Assembly: GCA_012103325.1 (NCBI GenBank)
Contig: WLWY01000010.1
Span: forward strand, 164,473 to 228,472
DNA: 64,000 nucleotides
Direction of reading: 5' to 3'
Source of the DNA: Alphaproteobacteria bacterium
Lineage (GTDB): Bacteria; Pseudomonadota; Alphaproteobacteria; UBA8366; GCA-2717185
Shown here: in pieces, positions 43,620 to 51,449 of the stretch
How positions within the stretch are numbered: the first letter of the stretch is position 1
Layout of the letters: each line of letters begins with the position of its first letter
Program-made: the position numbers and the translations under genes
The notes under the pieces: generated by a model
Seen by the model: the letters and a program-made list of their open reading frames with translations, nothing else
What the model was told of the DNA's origin: nothing
Database searches by the model: none

Positions 43620-45128
43620 TTATTTGATCTTGATCGGGATGAAGCGCATGTCGCCATCCTTGTCGACCAGCAACAGGACGACTTTGCGCCCCTTTTCGCG
43701 GGCCTTTTCGACCTGCGCCGCGACCTCGCCTGGCGACGAGACCGGCACCTGCCCAACTTCGACGACGATATCGCCGGGCCGCAGCCGGCGTTCTTCGGCA
43801 TCACTACCCTTTTGGACATCGGTAATGACGACGCCCTTCATGTCTTCTTCGATCTTATACTTTTCGGTCAGTTCCGGCGTGATCGGCGAGAGCGCAAGAC
43901 CCAGCGCATCGATTTCGCGGCTCGACGTCTCGCCCGAGTCGCGGCGGCTGCCTCGTGTCGTCAGAGACGCCTGGTCGACCTTTTCAAGCTCGCCCAACCG
44001 AACGGTGAGGTTCACCTCGGCGCCATCGCGCCAGACTTTAACCGCGACATCTTTGCCGACATCCGTTTCCGCCACCATGCGCGGTAGCTTGCGGGATTCC
44101 GAAACTTCACGTTTGTCGAAACCGATGATCACGTCACCTTGTTTCACGCCGGCCGCCTCCGCCGGGCTGTTTTTGAGTACGCCAGCAACCAGCGCGCCAC
44201 TCGGCGCCTTCAGGCCGAGGCTCTCGGCGATTTCCGGCGACACGGTCTGAATCTGCACGCCCAGCCAACCGCGGCGCGTCGTGCCGAATTCCTTAAGCTG
44301 GCCTATGACGTTTTTGGCGATGTTGGCAGGTACCGAAAACCCAATGCCGATGCTGCCACCCGACGGCGACAGGATCGCCGTATTGATGCCGACAACGGCA
44401 CCGTTCATATCGAACAAGGGCCCACCCGAATTACCGCGGTTGATCGGCGCATCGGTCTGAATGTAGTCGTCATACGGGCCGGAGCGGATATCGCGTCCGC
44501 GTGCGGAGATGATCCCTGCCGTGACGGTGCCGCCGAGACCCAGCGGATTGCCGATGGCAATCACCCAGTCGCCGACCCGAGCCTCATCCGACGCGCCGAA
44601 CTCGACCGCCGTCAGCTTTTGGTTGCCCGGATCGATTTTCAGCAGAGCGAGATCCGTCTTCTTGTCCTTGCCGATCACTTCCGCTTCGAACTTCTCTCCT
44701 TCGTGCAGAATGACGGTAACCTTGTCCGCACCCTCGATCACGTGATTGTTCGTTACCACAAAGCCGGTAGCGTCGATGATGAAACCGGAACCCAACGAGG
44801 TCACACGCCGCGCCGGCTGATCGCCGGGACGGCGGTTAAAGCGGTCGAAGAAGTCCCGGAACGGCGACCCTTCGGGAAACTGAAACTGGGGACCTTCCTG
44901 TCCTTCGCCGGAACCCGGCCTTTCCACCTTCTGTGTCGTCGAGATATTGACTACAGCAGGAAGCAGGCGCTCGGCAAGGTCTGCAAAGCTGTCCGGTGCA
45001 CCACGCGCATCGGCCATAACGGGCTGCCAGACGAGAAGCGCCACGACGGGCAAAATAAGCAGCCGGCGGATCGGCGCAACGTCACGCTTACGAATCAAAT
45101 GCAATAAACGGTTCAAATCGACCTCCAT
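43620..45128 (-). CDS. degP: DegP/HtrA-family periplasmic serine protease
   Basis: A 502-residue trypsin-like protease-chaperone. A signal peptide (R-R-L-L-I-L-P, hydrophobic run, M-A-D-A-R) precedes the protease domain with His in T-N-N-H-V-I, Asp in T-D-L-A-L-L and Ser in R-G-N-S-G-G-P-L. Two PDZ domains follow, beginning near W-L-G-V-Q-I and about residue 405. An alternative TTG at 45116 has GGAGGT 5 bases upstream and may be the true start, since the ATG at 45128 has no such site. It follows the DUF2065 gene and a palindrome relic. Confidence 0.94.
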   Translation of the reverse strand: MEVDLNRLLHLIRKRDVAPIRRLLILPVVALLVWQPVMADARGAPDSFADLAERLLPAVVNISTTQKVERPGSGEGQEGPQFQFPEGSPFRDFFDRFNRRPGDQPARRVTSLGSGFIIDATGFVVTNNHVIEGADKVTVILHEGEKFEAEVIGKDKKTDLALLKIDPGNQKLTAVEFGASDEARVGDWVIAIGNPLGLGGTVTAGIISARGRDIRSGPYDDYIQTDAPINRGNSGGPLFDMNGAVVGINTAILSPSGGSIGIGFSVPANIAKNVIGQLKEFGTTRRGWLGVQIQTVSPEIAESLGLKAPSGALVAGVLKNSPAEAAGVKQGDVIIGFDKREVSESRKLPRMVAETDVGKDVAVKVWRDGAEVNLTVRLGELEKVDQASLTTRGSRRDSGETSSREIDALGLALSPITPELTEKYKIEEDMKGVVITDVQKGSDAEERRLRPGDIVVEVGQVPVSSPGEVAAQVEKAREKGRKVVLLLVDKDGDMRFIPIKIK

Positions 45129-45143
45129 AGTCTCGCTCGGGTC

Positions 45144-45183
45144 TTATGCCAAGGAGCGATGATAGTGACTCGCTGGTATTAAG
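45144..45183. repeat. Short relic of the mreD-mrdA palindromic element
   Basis: The stretch matches the outer stem of the 33574-33840 element: the CCAAGGAGCG and GATAGTGAC blocks, 24 of 28 positions. It ends CTGGTATTA, the other outer end. Both ends are present with the arms lost. It lies 16 bases upstream of degP on the minus strand. Confidence 0.7.
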
Positions 45184-45297
45184 CTCGTCGGCATGTAGGA
45201 CTTTACCGCGATGGGATCAATCCAGATGCCGAAAATGTCATAATATTTCCAACTTTTGGTCCAATTAAGGCAAACCTATGATCGCCGGCGGTGCACA

Positions 45298-45483
45298 TCA
45301 CGCCCGAATCAACCAGACGATCACGAACCCGATGATGGCCGCGGCAAGGCCGCCATTGCGCAGCGTCGTCGGCGGCGCTTCCAGGGCGATGCGCATCATT
45401 CGCTGCATCGCCGCCGGGAACATGGCGTACAATAGCCCTTCGATCACCAGCACCAAGGCCAAGGCCGTGGCGAAGTCAGCCAA
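45298..45483 (-). CDS. DUF2065 small membrane protein
   Basis: A 61-residue protein with two hydrophobic helices (about residues 5-25 and 44-60). F-A-T-A-L-A-L-V-L-V-I-E-G-L-L-Y-A and L-R-N-G-G-L-A-A are typical of DUF2065 (YjeT), which often sits beside hflC. The function is unknown. It is 23 bases from hflC and upstream of degP, fitting an envelope quality-control operon. Confidence 0.85.
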   Translation of the reverse strand: MADFATALALVLVIEGLLYAMFPAAMQRMMRIALEAPPTTLRNGGLAAAIIGFVIVWLIRA

Positions 45484-45506
45484 TCATGTGCCCTCTGTTC
45501 CCAAAC

Positions 45507-46385
45507 CTATTTCTTCAGCGCACCCTTGATATCGCCGAAGAACTTGAAGAAGTCGCTGTCCGGCGACAGCACCATGGTCGTGTCACTATCGACCAGGTTC
45601 TTCTGATACTCGGCAAGCGATTTATAGAACTGGAAGAATTCCGGATCCTGCCCGTAGGCTTTGCCGAGGATCAAATTGCGCTGCCCCTCGCCTTCACCAC
45701 GGAGTTGCTCGGACTTCCGTTTGGCCGTTGCCAAAATAACCGTCCGGTCGCGGTCTGCCCCCGCACGGATCTTTTGTGCGGTCTCCGTTCCTTGGGCCCG
45801 CAATTCACGTGCCTCCCGTTCCCGTTCCGTGCGCATTCGGTTGAAGACCGCTTGACTGGTCTCGGTTGGAAGATCGGTCCGGCCGATCCGGATATCCACG
45901 ACGTTGATGCCCAGGGCCTTGGCGTTCGCCGTGACTTCGGTCTGAATTTGTTCCATCAACTGCCCGCGTTTCGGTGACAGCAAATCCGTCAGCGACGTCT
46001 TCGCAATGACACGCCGAAGCGAGGAGTTTACGAGGTTGCTGAGTCGATTTCGTGCCGTCGACTCCGACCCAACGACCTGCAGGAACCGCAGCGGATCCAA
46101 GATCCGGTACCGCGCAAACGCGTCAACCTTGATTCGTTTCTTGTCGTCGAGCAGAACTTCGAATTCTGGCGGGTCGAGATCCAGAATTCGCCGTTCGTAA
46201 AACCGTACATCCTGGATGAACGGGATTTTCCAGCTTAGGCCCGGCTCCTGAACGACGCGAACCGGCTTACCGAACTGCAGTACGATGGCCTGCTGCACCT
46301 GGTGTACGGTAAACAGTGCCGATGACGCCACAACGCCGATAACCAAGACGACGATTCCGAGAATTGCGAGTTGGGTTTTGCTCAT
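45507..46385 (-). CDS. hflC: HflC, regulator of FtsH protease
   Basis: A 292-residue SPFH/prohibitin protein with one N-terminal membrane helix. V-D-A-F-A-R-Y-R-I and the R-T-E-R-E-R-E-A-R-E-L-R-A-Q-G segment are typical, as is the I-L-A-T-A-K-R-K-S-E-Q-L-R-G-E-G stretch. With HflK it forms the membrane cage around FtsH. It begins 18 bases after the hflK stop. Confidence 0.96.
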   Translation of the reverse strand: MSKTQLAILGIVVLVIGVVASSALFTVHQVQQAIVLQFGKPVRVVQEPGLSWKIPFIQDVRFYERRILDLDPPEFEVLLDDKKRIKVDAFARYRILDPLRFLQVVGSESTARNRLSNLVNSSLRRVIAKTSLTDLLSPKRGQLMEQIQTEVTANAKALGINVVDIRIGRTDLPTETSQAVFNRMRTEREREARELRAQGTETAQKIRAGADRDRTVILATAKRKSEQLRGEGEGQRNLILGKAYGQDPEFFQFYKSLAEYQKNLVDSDTTMVLSPDSDFFKFFGDIKGALKK

Positions 46386-46403
46386 GGCTTCTTCTCCAAT
46401 TCC

Positions 46404-47522
46404 CTAATTACCGGATTCTTTTTTGTCTTGTTCCTGCCGCTTCTGGATTTCCGGTAGCGGCAGATAGGGAACGACGCCGGTGCCGCCGCCTTTCTGGTCG
46501 ATGATGACCTTGCGGGCGCTACCAAGAACTTCACCAAGCGTTTCCAGATACATGCGACGGCGCGTCACTTCCGGTGCAACTTTATACGCGTCATAGACGG
46601 ACAAGAAACGGTCCGCCTCACCTTTGGCTTCCTGGATTTGCCGTTCGCGATAACCCTGCGCCTGCTGTATGTCTTTTTCTGCAAGACCGCGCGCCACCGG
46701 AACGATCGAGTTTGCATAAGCTTCCGCTTCGTTCCGTAACCGGTCGCGGTCCTGGCGTGCGCGTTGTACGTCGTTGAACGCGTCGATAACCTCGCTCGGC
46801 GGATCCGACTTCTGCAACTGAACCGTCGTAATCTCAATACCGGATTTGTATTGATCGAGGATCGTCTGCATCAAGGCTTTTGTTTTGTCCTGGATATCCT
46901 CGCGGCCCGTCGTCACGGCAAGATCGAATCTTGTCTGCCCCACGACTTCGCGCATCGCACTTTCAGCGACGACTTTCACCGTATTTTCGGGAACGCGAAT
47001 GTTGAACAGATAGTCACTCGCACTATTGATCTTCCAGAAAACCGTGAAATCCATGTCGACGATGTTCTGGTCGCCGGTCAGCATCAGGCTTTCTTCCAGC
47101 ACATCCCGTTCGGTGCTGCGTCCGCGGGACACCTCACCAGCGCCACGGAAGCCAATATCGACACGGCGCGACAAATCCACCTGCGGCGTAAAGACTTCAC
47201 CGATTGGCGCCGGCAGATTGTAATCCAGGCCCGGCGGCGTCGATTTGACCACCTTGCCGAAAATCAGCGCGACACCCTGCTGGCCGGGCTGCACCCGGTA
47301 GAAACCGGTCGCCAGCCACAGCAGCGCCGCGACGACGACAAGCAGCATGATGATCTTCGGCGATGCGCCGCCACCAGGGATCAGGCCCCGGACCCGTTCC
47401 TGCCCCTTACGCAGCATATCCTCGATATCGGGCGGAGGCCTGCCGCCGGCACCACCGCCGCCGCCACCGCCCCACGGACCCTGTCCATTATCGCCACCGC
47501 CAGATTGATTCGACCAAGGCAT
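46404..47522 (-). CDS. hflK: HflK, regulator of FtsH protease
   Basis: A 372-residue SPFH protein. The cytoplasmic N-terminus is Gly-rich (W-G-G-G-G-G-G-G-A-G-G-R-P-P-P-D-I-E-D), followed by a membrane helix at about residues 58-74, then the prohibitin domain with R-G-S/R-D-V-L-E-E-S-L-M-L-T-G-D-Q-N-I-V-D and the E-A-E-A-Y-A-N coiled region. AAGGAAAG precedes the ATG. Complex with HflC. Confidence 0.96.
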   Translation of the reverse strand: MPWSNQSGGGDNGQGPWGGGGGGGAGGRPPPDIEDMLRKGQERVRGLIPGGGASPKIIMLLVVVAALLWLATGFYRVQPGQQGVALIFGKVVKSTPPGLDYNLPAPIGEVFTPQVDLSRRVDIGFRGAGEVSRGRSTERDVLEESLMLTGDQNIVDMDFTVFWKINSASDYLFNIRVPENTVKVVAESAMREVVGQTRFDLAVTTGREDIQDKTKALMQTILDQYKSGIEITTVQLQKSDPPSEVIDAFNDVQRARQDRDRLRNEAEAYANSIVPVARGLAEKDIQQAQGYRERQIQEAKGEADRFLSVYDAYKVAPEVTRRRMYLETLGEVLGSARKVIIDQKGGGTGVVPYLPLPEIQKRQEQDKKESGN

Positions 47523-47698
47523 TGGTTCGCTTTCCTTCGTTTTTACCGGTGTTTATGGCTTAAATTGGTGCATCCGTTAGTTACCGTGCTTTTCTTGCCG
47601 GGGCACCATGACATATAAGTCAACACACATATAGGGCAGCGACCTTCGAGGCGCAAACCCTCAACCATGCAATGCCGACGAATAACGGAGAAACAAAT

Positions 47699-48817
47699 AT
47701 GGCCACGGTGAGCGAAGAGCAGGTCCTCGACGCGCTGAAAACGATCAGCGACCCGGGAAAGAGCGAGGATATTGTGTCTCTTGGCATGATTTCGGGGCTT
47801 GTCGTCAAGGATGGCAATGTCGGCTTTGCGATCGAAATCGATCCGCAACGCGCCTCCGAATACGAACCGGTGCGCAAAGCTGCGGAAAACGTCGTCGACG
47901 CTATTCCTGGCATTCTTTCGGTGACGGCCATGCTCACCGCACACAAGGACGCACAAGCGCCACAGCAGGCTGCACCGCAACAGGCCGGGCCCCAGCAGGG
48001 TCGCGGCAAACAGACGGTACCCGGCATTAAGCATATCGTCGCCGTCGCATCGGGGAAGGGCGGGGTCGGCAAATCCACTGTCGCGACGAATATCGCGCTG
48101 GCGCTATCCGCCGCGGGGCAAAGCGTCGGCATCCTTGACGCCGATATCTACGGCCCATCGCAGCCCCGCATGATGGGCATAACCGGCCGACCGAACAGCC
48201 CGGATGGCGAGCGCCTCGAAGCGATGGAAAATCACGGCGTCAAGGTGATGTCTATGGGATTCCTCGTGCCGGAGGACACGCCCATGATCTGGCGCGGCCC
48301 GATGGTCATGAGCGCCTTGCAGCAGTTGATGCGCGACGTTAACTGGGGAGAACTCGACGTTATGATCGTCGACATGCCGCCCGGCACCGGCGACGCGCAG
48401 TTGAGCATGTCGCAGGACGTCCCACTTGCCGGCGCCGTCATCGTCTCCACGCCCCAGGACATCGCCCTGCTGGACGCCCGCAAGGGTCTCAACATGTTCC
48501 GCAAGGTCGAAGTGCCGGTGCTCGGCATCGTCGAGAATATGAGCTACTTCGCCTGCCCGCACTGCGGCGAACGCACGGATATCTTCAGCCACGGCGGCGC
48601 GCATGAGGAGGCGGACCGGCTCGGCGTAGACTTCCTGGGGGAGATTCCGCTCGATATTGCGATCCGCGAAACCTCCGATGGCGGGAAGCCGATCGTCGTC
48701 AGCGACCCGGATAGCCCGCATAGCAAAGCTTTCCGGGCCATTGCCGACCGGATATTGGACAAGCTGAGCGACGCCGGCGAAACCCAGCGGGCGATGCCAA
48801 ACATCGTCATGCAGTAG
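47699..48817 (+). CDS. mrp: Mrp/ApbC iron-sulfur cluster carrier ATPase
   Basis: A 372-residue protein. An N-terminal MIP18/DUF59-like domain (residues 5-80) precedes a Gln/Ala-rich linker (A-P-Q-Q-A-A-P-Q-Q-A) and the MinD-like ATPase with the deviant Walker A motif S-G-K-G-G-V-G-K-S-T. The C-P-H-C pair at about residue 285 bridges the transferred cluster. ACGGAG upstream supports ATG 47699. It diverges from hflK over 176 bases. Confidence 0.96.
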   Translation: MATVSEEQVLDALKTISDPGKSEDIVSLGMISGLVVKDGNVGFAIEIDPQRASEYEPVRKAAENVVDAIPGILSVTAMLTAHKDAQAPQQAAPQQAGPQQGRGKQTVPGIKHIVAVASGKGGVGKSTVATNIALALSAAGQSVGILDADIYGPSQPRMMGITGRPNSPDGERLEAMENHGVKVMSMGFLVPEDTPMIWRGPMVMSALQQLMRDVNWGELDVMIVDMPPGTGDAQLSMSQDVPLAGAVIVSTPQDIALLDARKGLNMFRKVEVPVLGIVENMSYFACPHCGERTDIFSHGGAHEEADRLGVDFLGEIPLDIAIRETSDGGKPIVVSDPDSPHSKAFRAIADRILDKLSDAGETQRAMPNIVMQ

Positions 48818-48825
48818 GTTGGCCG

Positions 48826-49701
48826 ATGCGCTATCGCTTATTGGCGTTCGCCATTACAGCGCTATTCGCGATCGATCTCGCCGCCGCAACAGGAACGGAG
48901 CGGTCGCAAGAAGCACTTGCGCTTATCAACGGCTATCGTGCACAGCACGGACTCGAACCGCTGCGCATGGAAGCGCGCTTGTCGATGCTGGCACGCGATC
49001 AGGCCAAGGTCATGTTGACACGCCGCTATGTCGATCCCCGCAGCCCGGAAGGCGTGACATTGGAAAAGCGGTTGCGCCGCGCGGGTTATGCCTACCGGCA
49101 GGCTTTCCAGCAAATCGCAACCGGGTATCCGAACGGCAAATCCGTGGTCGATAGTTGGCTGCAACGCCGTGACAGCCGCCAAGTGCTGCTCAATCGAAGC
49201 TTGAGCGAAGCCGGTATCGGATATGCGCATCGCGAGGGCGTCGCCCTGGACCATTTCTGGGTCATTACGCTCGCCGAACCAACCCGGCCCGCTGCCAGAA
49301 ATTGGCGCCGCGAAATCATGCGATACGTCAATCAATATCGCGCCCGCCACAAACTGAGCCCGCTAACTCTTAACCTGGCATTGAACCGGACGGCACAAGC
49401 GCATTCCGACGACATGGCGGCGCGCGACTTTTTCGATCATGTTACACCGAGCGGAAAAACCGTCGGCGACCGGGCAACCCGGGCCGGCTATCAATGGCGT
49501 GCCGTGCTGGAGAATCTCGCGGCCGGGCAGGACAACCCGCAAGAAGTGGTTACCGGCTGGATCAATTCCCCGCCACACCGCGAGGCGCTTCTGGAACCCG
49601 ACATCGACGATGCCGGCGTCGGCTATACTTTCCTGGCGCAAGATGGCGGTGTCGTTCGTAAATTCCATTACTGGACACTGAATATGGGCCGCCGGCGCTA
49701 A
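48826..49701 (+). CDS. Secreted protein with two tandem CAP (SCP/PR1) domains
   Basis: A 291-residue protein with a signal peptide (to about residue 21). The second CAP domain (residues 163-288) is standard: A-Q-A-H-S-D-D-M, L-E-N-L-A, and S-P-P-H-R with the metal-site histidines. The first half (28-150) has the same fold pattern (A-L-A-L-I-N-G-Y-R, S-V-V-D-S-W-L) but lacks the histidines: A-R-D-Q-A-K replaces the H-S-x-D-M motif. It follows mrp by 8 bases. The function is unknown; the duplicated, inactive half may bind. Confidence 0.82.
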   Translation: MRYRLLAFAITALFAIDLAAATGTERSQEALALINGYRAQHGLEPLRMEARLSMLARDQAKVMLTRRYVDPRSPEGVTLEKRLRRAGYAYRQAFQQIATGYPNGKSVVDSWLQRRDSRQVLLNRSLSEAGIGYAHREGVALDHFWVITLAEPTRPAARNWRREIMRYVNQYRARHKLSPLTLNLALNRTAQAHSDDMAARDFFDHVTPSGKTVGDRATRAGYQWRAVLENLAAGQDNPQEVVTGWINSPPHREALLEPDIDDAGVGYTFLAQDGGVVRKFHYWTLNMGRRR

Positions 49702-49777
49702 AAAACAGCAACCGTGCGGACTTGATCCGGTATACCGTTCGCTTCACCTTGGGCCTCTTACACTGGGAGGAAGCGAC

Positions 49778-50548
49778 ATGCGCGAAAACAAACTCAGAAC
49801 CCTGTGGAGCGAAGGCAAAGGCGCCCTGAATTGCTGGCTCAATATGGACAGTTCGCTGGCCGCGGAAGCAATGCTGGGGTGCGACTGGGACTCGTTTACC
49901 ATCGATATGCAGCACAGCCTGATTGACTGGCGGTCTGCCCTAACGATGCTGCAAACGCTCTCACAGGGCGACGCGCCAATTCTGATGCGGGTGCCATGGC
50001 TCGACCCAGCCTGGATCATGCGCGCGCTCGATGCGGGCGTGTATGGCGTGATTTGCCCGATGGTCAACAACAGAGCCGATTGCGAAGCGTTCGTCGGCGC
50101 TTGCCGCTACGCCCCGACCGGCTACCGCAGCTGGGGGCCGGTACGCGGGCTCTCCTATGGCGGTCCCGATTATTTTCACAAGGCCAACGAAACGATTATC
50201 GCGATGGCGATGATCGAAACCCGCGAGGCGCTGAACAACCTCGACGACATCATGTCTACCCCAGGTCTCGACGGCATTTATATCGGGCCGAACGACCTGT
50301 CGATCAGCCTCGGATACGAACCGCAGTTCATGCCGAAGGACCCGGAAGTCGCGGACGCGTTAAAGCGCATCCTCGAAAGCGCGCTCAGCCACAATGTCAC
50401 GCCGGGCATCCACTGCGGCAGCGCGGAAATGGCCGCGACAATGACCGAGATGGGCTTCCGGTTCACCACGATCACGGCCGCCTCACGGCTCATGGTCGCC
50501 GGCGCAAATGATGCGATTGAGACCGCGCGGTCGATGATCGGCAACTGA
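49778..50548 (+). CDS. HpcH/HpaI family aldolase
   Basis: A 256-residue (beta/alpha)8 class II aldolase. The catalytic D-M-Q-H-S, substrate-site M-R-V-P-W, metal ligands in M-I-E-T-R-E-A and G-P-N-D-L-S, and Y-G-V-I-C-P-M-V-N segment are all present. Relatives cleave 4-hydroxy-2-oxo-acids, releasing pyruvate. The substrate is unknown. GGGAGGAAG precedes the ATG. No other gene of an aromatic pathway is near. Confidence 0.9.
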   Translation: MRENKLRTLWSEGKGALNCWLNMDSSLAAEAMLGCDWDSFTIDMQHSLIDWRSALTMLQTLSQGDAPILMRVPWLDPAWIMRALDAGVYGVICPMVNNRADCEAFVGACRYAPTGYRSWGPVRGLSYGGPDYFHKANETIIAMAMIETREALNNLDDIMSTPGLDGIYIGPNDLSISLGYEPQFMPKDPEVADALKRILESALSHNVTPGIHCGSAEMAATMTEMGFRFTTITAASRLMVAGANDAIETARSMIGN

Positions 50549-50591
50549 ACCGGCACCGATTCGCAAGCATCCTCCTCGAATACAAAAAAAG

Positions 50592-50617
50592 AAGGGCCGC
50601 CCCTCGGGGCGGCCCTT
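50592..50617 (-). terminator. Strong intrinsic terminator of the small unit
   Basis: Perfect 12-base stem AAGGGCCGCCCC / GGGGCGGCCCTT with a 2-base gap; on the minus strand it is followed by C-T-T-T-T-T-T-T. On the plus strand it could also end the HpcH aldolase mRNA, though with a weak T-run. Confidence 0.85.
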
Positions 50618-50666
50618 CCCTTGTCTGACCTCGGTCCCGTAACTGCCCGGGCCGGGACACGTCGCG

Positions 50667-50741
50667 TCAGGCGAAGAAACTCCGCACGGCGGCGACAATC
50701 CAGCTTCGAGCGACCGCAGGCCCTAATTGACAATGAGACAC
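50667..50741 (-). CDS. 24-codon ORF behind a 16S-complementary ribosome site
   Basis: GTG start 50741, stop TGA 50667-50669; product M-S-H-C-Q-L-G-P-A-V then a hydrophobic W-I-V-A-A-V stretch and R-S-F-F-A. The ribosome site GGAGG is 7 bases away, and the 17 bases at 50741-50757 equal the 3' end of 16S rRNA when read on the plus strand, i.e. perfect anti-SD complement. I do not recognise the peptide. It may be a small protein, a leader peptide, or the tail of a regulatory RNA that only initiates ribosomes. Confidence 0.5.
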   Translation of the reverse strand: MSHCQLGPAVARSWIVAAVRSFFA

Positions 50742-50757
50742 TGGATCACCTCCTTTC
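50741..50757 (-). promoter_or_regulatory. Extended Shine-Dalgarno, 17-nt complement of 16S rRNA 3' end
   Basis: On the plus strand the bases read CTGGATCACCTCCTTTC, the canonical 3' terminus of 16S rRNA. On the minus strand this is an unusually long Shine-Dalgarno, far past the normal 5-7 bases. Confidence 0.8.
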
Positions 50758-50777
50758 CGTTGTTGAAACCGACTCGC

Positions 50778-50806
50778 ACTATGACGCGCAAGCGTCTGCA
50801 TCACAA
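50778..50806 (-). promoter_or_regulatory. Candidate promoter of the small unit
   Basis: On the minus strand: -35 TTGTGA (50801-50806), exact 17-base spacer, -10 CATAGT (50778-50783). An A/T tract resembling an UP element lies just upstream. The predicted transcript of about 180 bases would reach the terminator. Confidence 0.5.
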
Positions 50807-50866
50807 GTATTTTAAAAAAATCAGAGCGAAGATTCGCCCGCCCTAGTGAACGGCCGTTCGCTACCC

Positions 50867-51385
50867 TCAGTCCGAAAACAGATCGTTTAACGGCAGCGAG
50901 AAAACCAAAGTGAGCGTTTCTGTGCCCGGGTTGCTGTCACCGATCGACGCATTCGAGATATGGTGGAATGCGACACCCAATCGCGCCCGGTTGTCGAATC
51001 GATAGGCCAACTCGACGCCCGACCGAAATTCGATCACCGATCCCAAATCCTTGCCATCGCCGTCCGAATAGAAGCCAACCGCGACATTGGGCGTAAAGAC
51101 GAATCGACGGCCCAGGTAAATATCGAGCATGAAGCCACCATATCCGTATATCGCGGCATCGGTGGTCGCCATGACCCCAGCGAACGGCTTCACATACCAA
51201 TCGTCCCAGCTAGACCTGTATTCGAGATTGAATTGCCCCGCGGTTTCGTTGTCGTTCACGTCATAGGCGCCGGCGTGAAAGGCGATAAAGGACGGATCTT
51301 CGCCCGCATAGGCACGAGTACCGACAAGTAGCGCCAACACCAGCGTTGCGCTGCAAATTGCACGAAGAATTGGTGATATTGCCAT
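50867..51385 (-). CDS. pagL: PagL-like lipid A 3-O-deacylase (outer membrane)
   Basis: A 172-residue beta-barrel with signal peptide (cleavage near R-A-Y-A-G). The active site H-x-S-N is intact (F-H-H-I-S-N-A-S), with the Glu exactly 12 residues after the Ser (N-P-G-T-E), the spacing of PagL's His-Ser-Glu triad. It ends in L-V-F-S-L-P-L. It would remove the 3-O acyl chain of lipid A in the outer membrane, lowering immune or stress signals. GAGGGGG precedes ATG 51385. A much longer frame upstream is rejected. Confidence 0.83.
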   Translation of the reverse strand: MAISPILRAICSATLVLALLVGTRAYAGEDPSFIAFHAGAYDVNDNETAGQFNLEYRSSWDDWYVKPFAGVMATTDAAIYGYGGFMLDIYLGRRFVFTPNVAVGFYSDGDGKDLGSVIEFRSGVELAYRFDNRARLGVAFHHISNASIGDSNPGTETLTLVFSLPLNDLFSD

Positions 51386-51449
51386 GACCGCCCCCTCAAC
51401 CAGCTTGAATAATACGATCTGACAAAACCGGAGCAACTGATTCCTGCAT

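Larger units (their letters stand above)
50549..50866. other. Gap holding a small minus-strand transcription unit
   Basis: This 318-base region is not empty: reading right to left it holds an A/T-rich tract, a promoter, an extended ribosome-binding site, a 24-codon ORF and a strong terminator. Each is listed separately. Confidence 0.7.

Noticed and set aside
50741..50757. A fragment of a 16S rRNA gene
   Set aside because: The match stops at 17 bases and continues into an ORF and terminator; no neighbouring rRNA sequence is present, so it reads better as a ribosome site.
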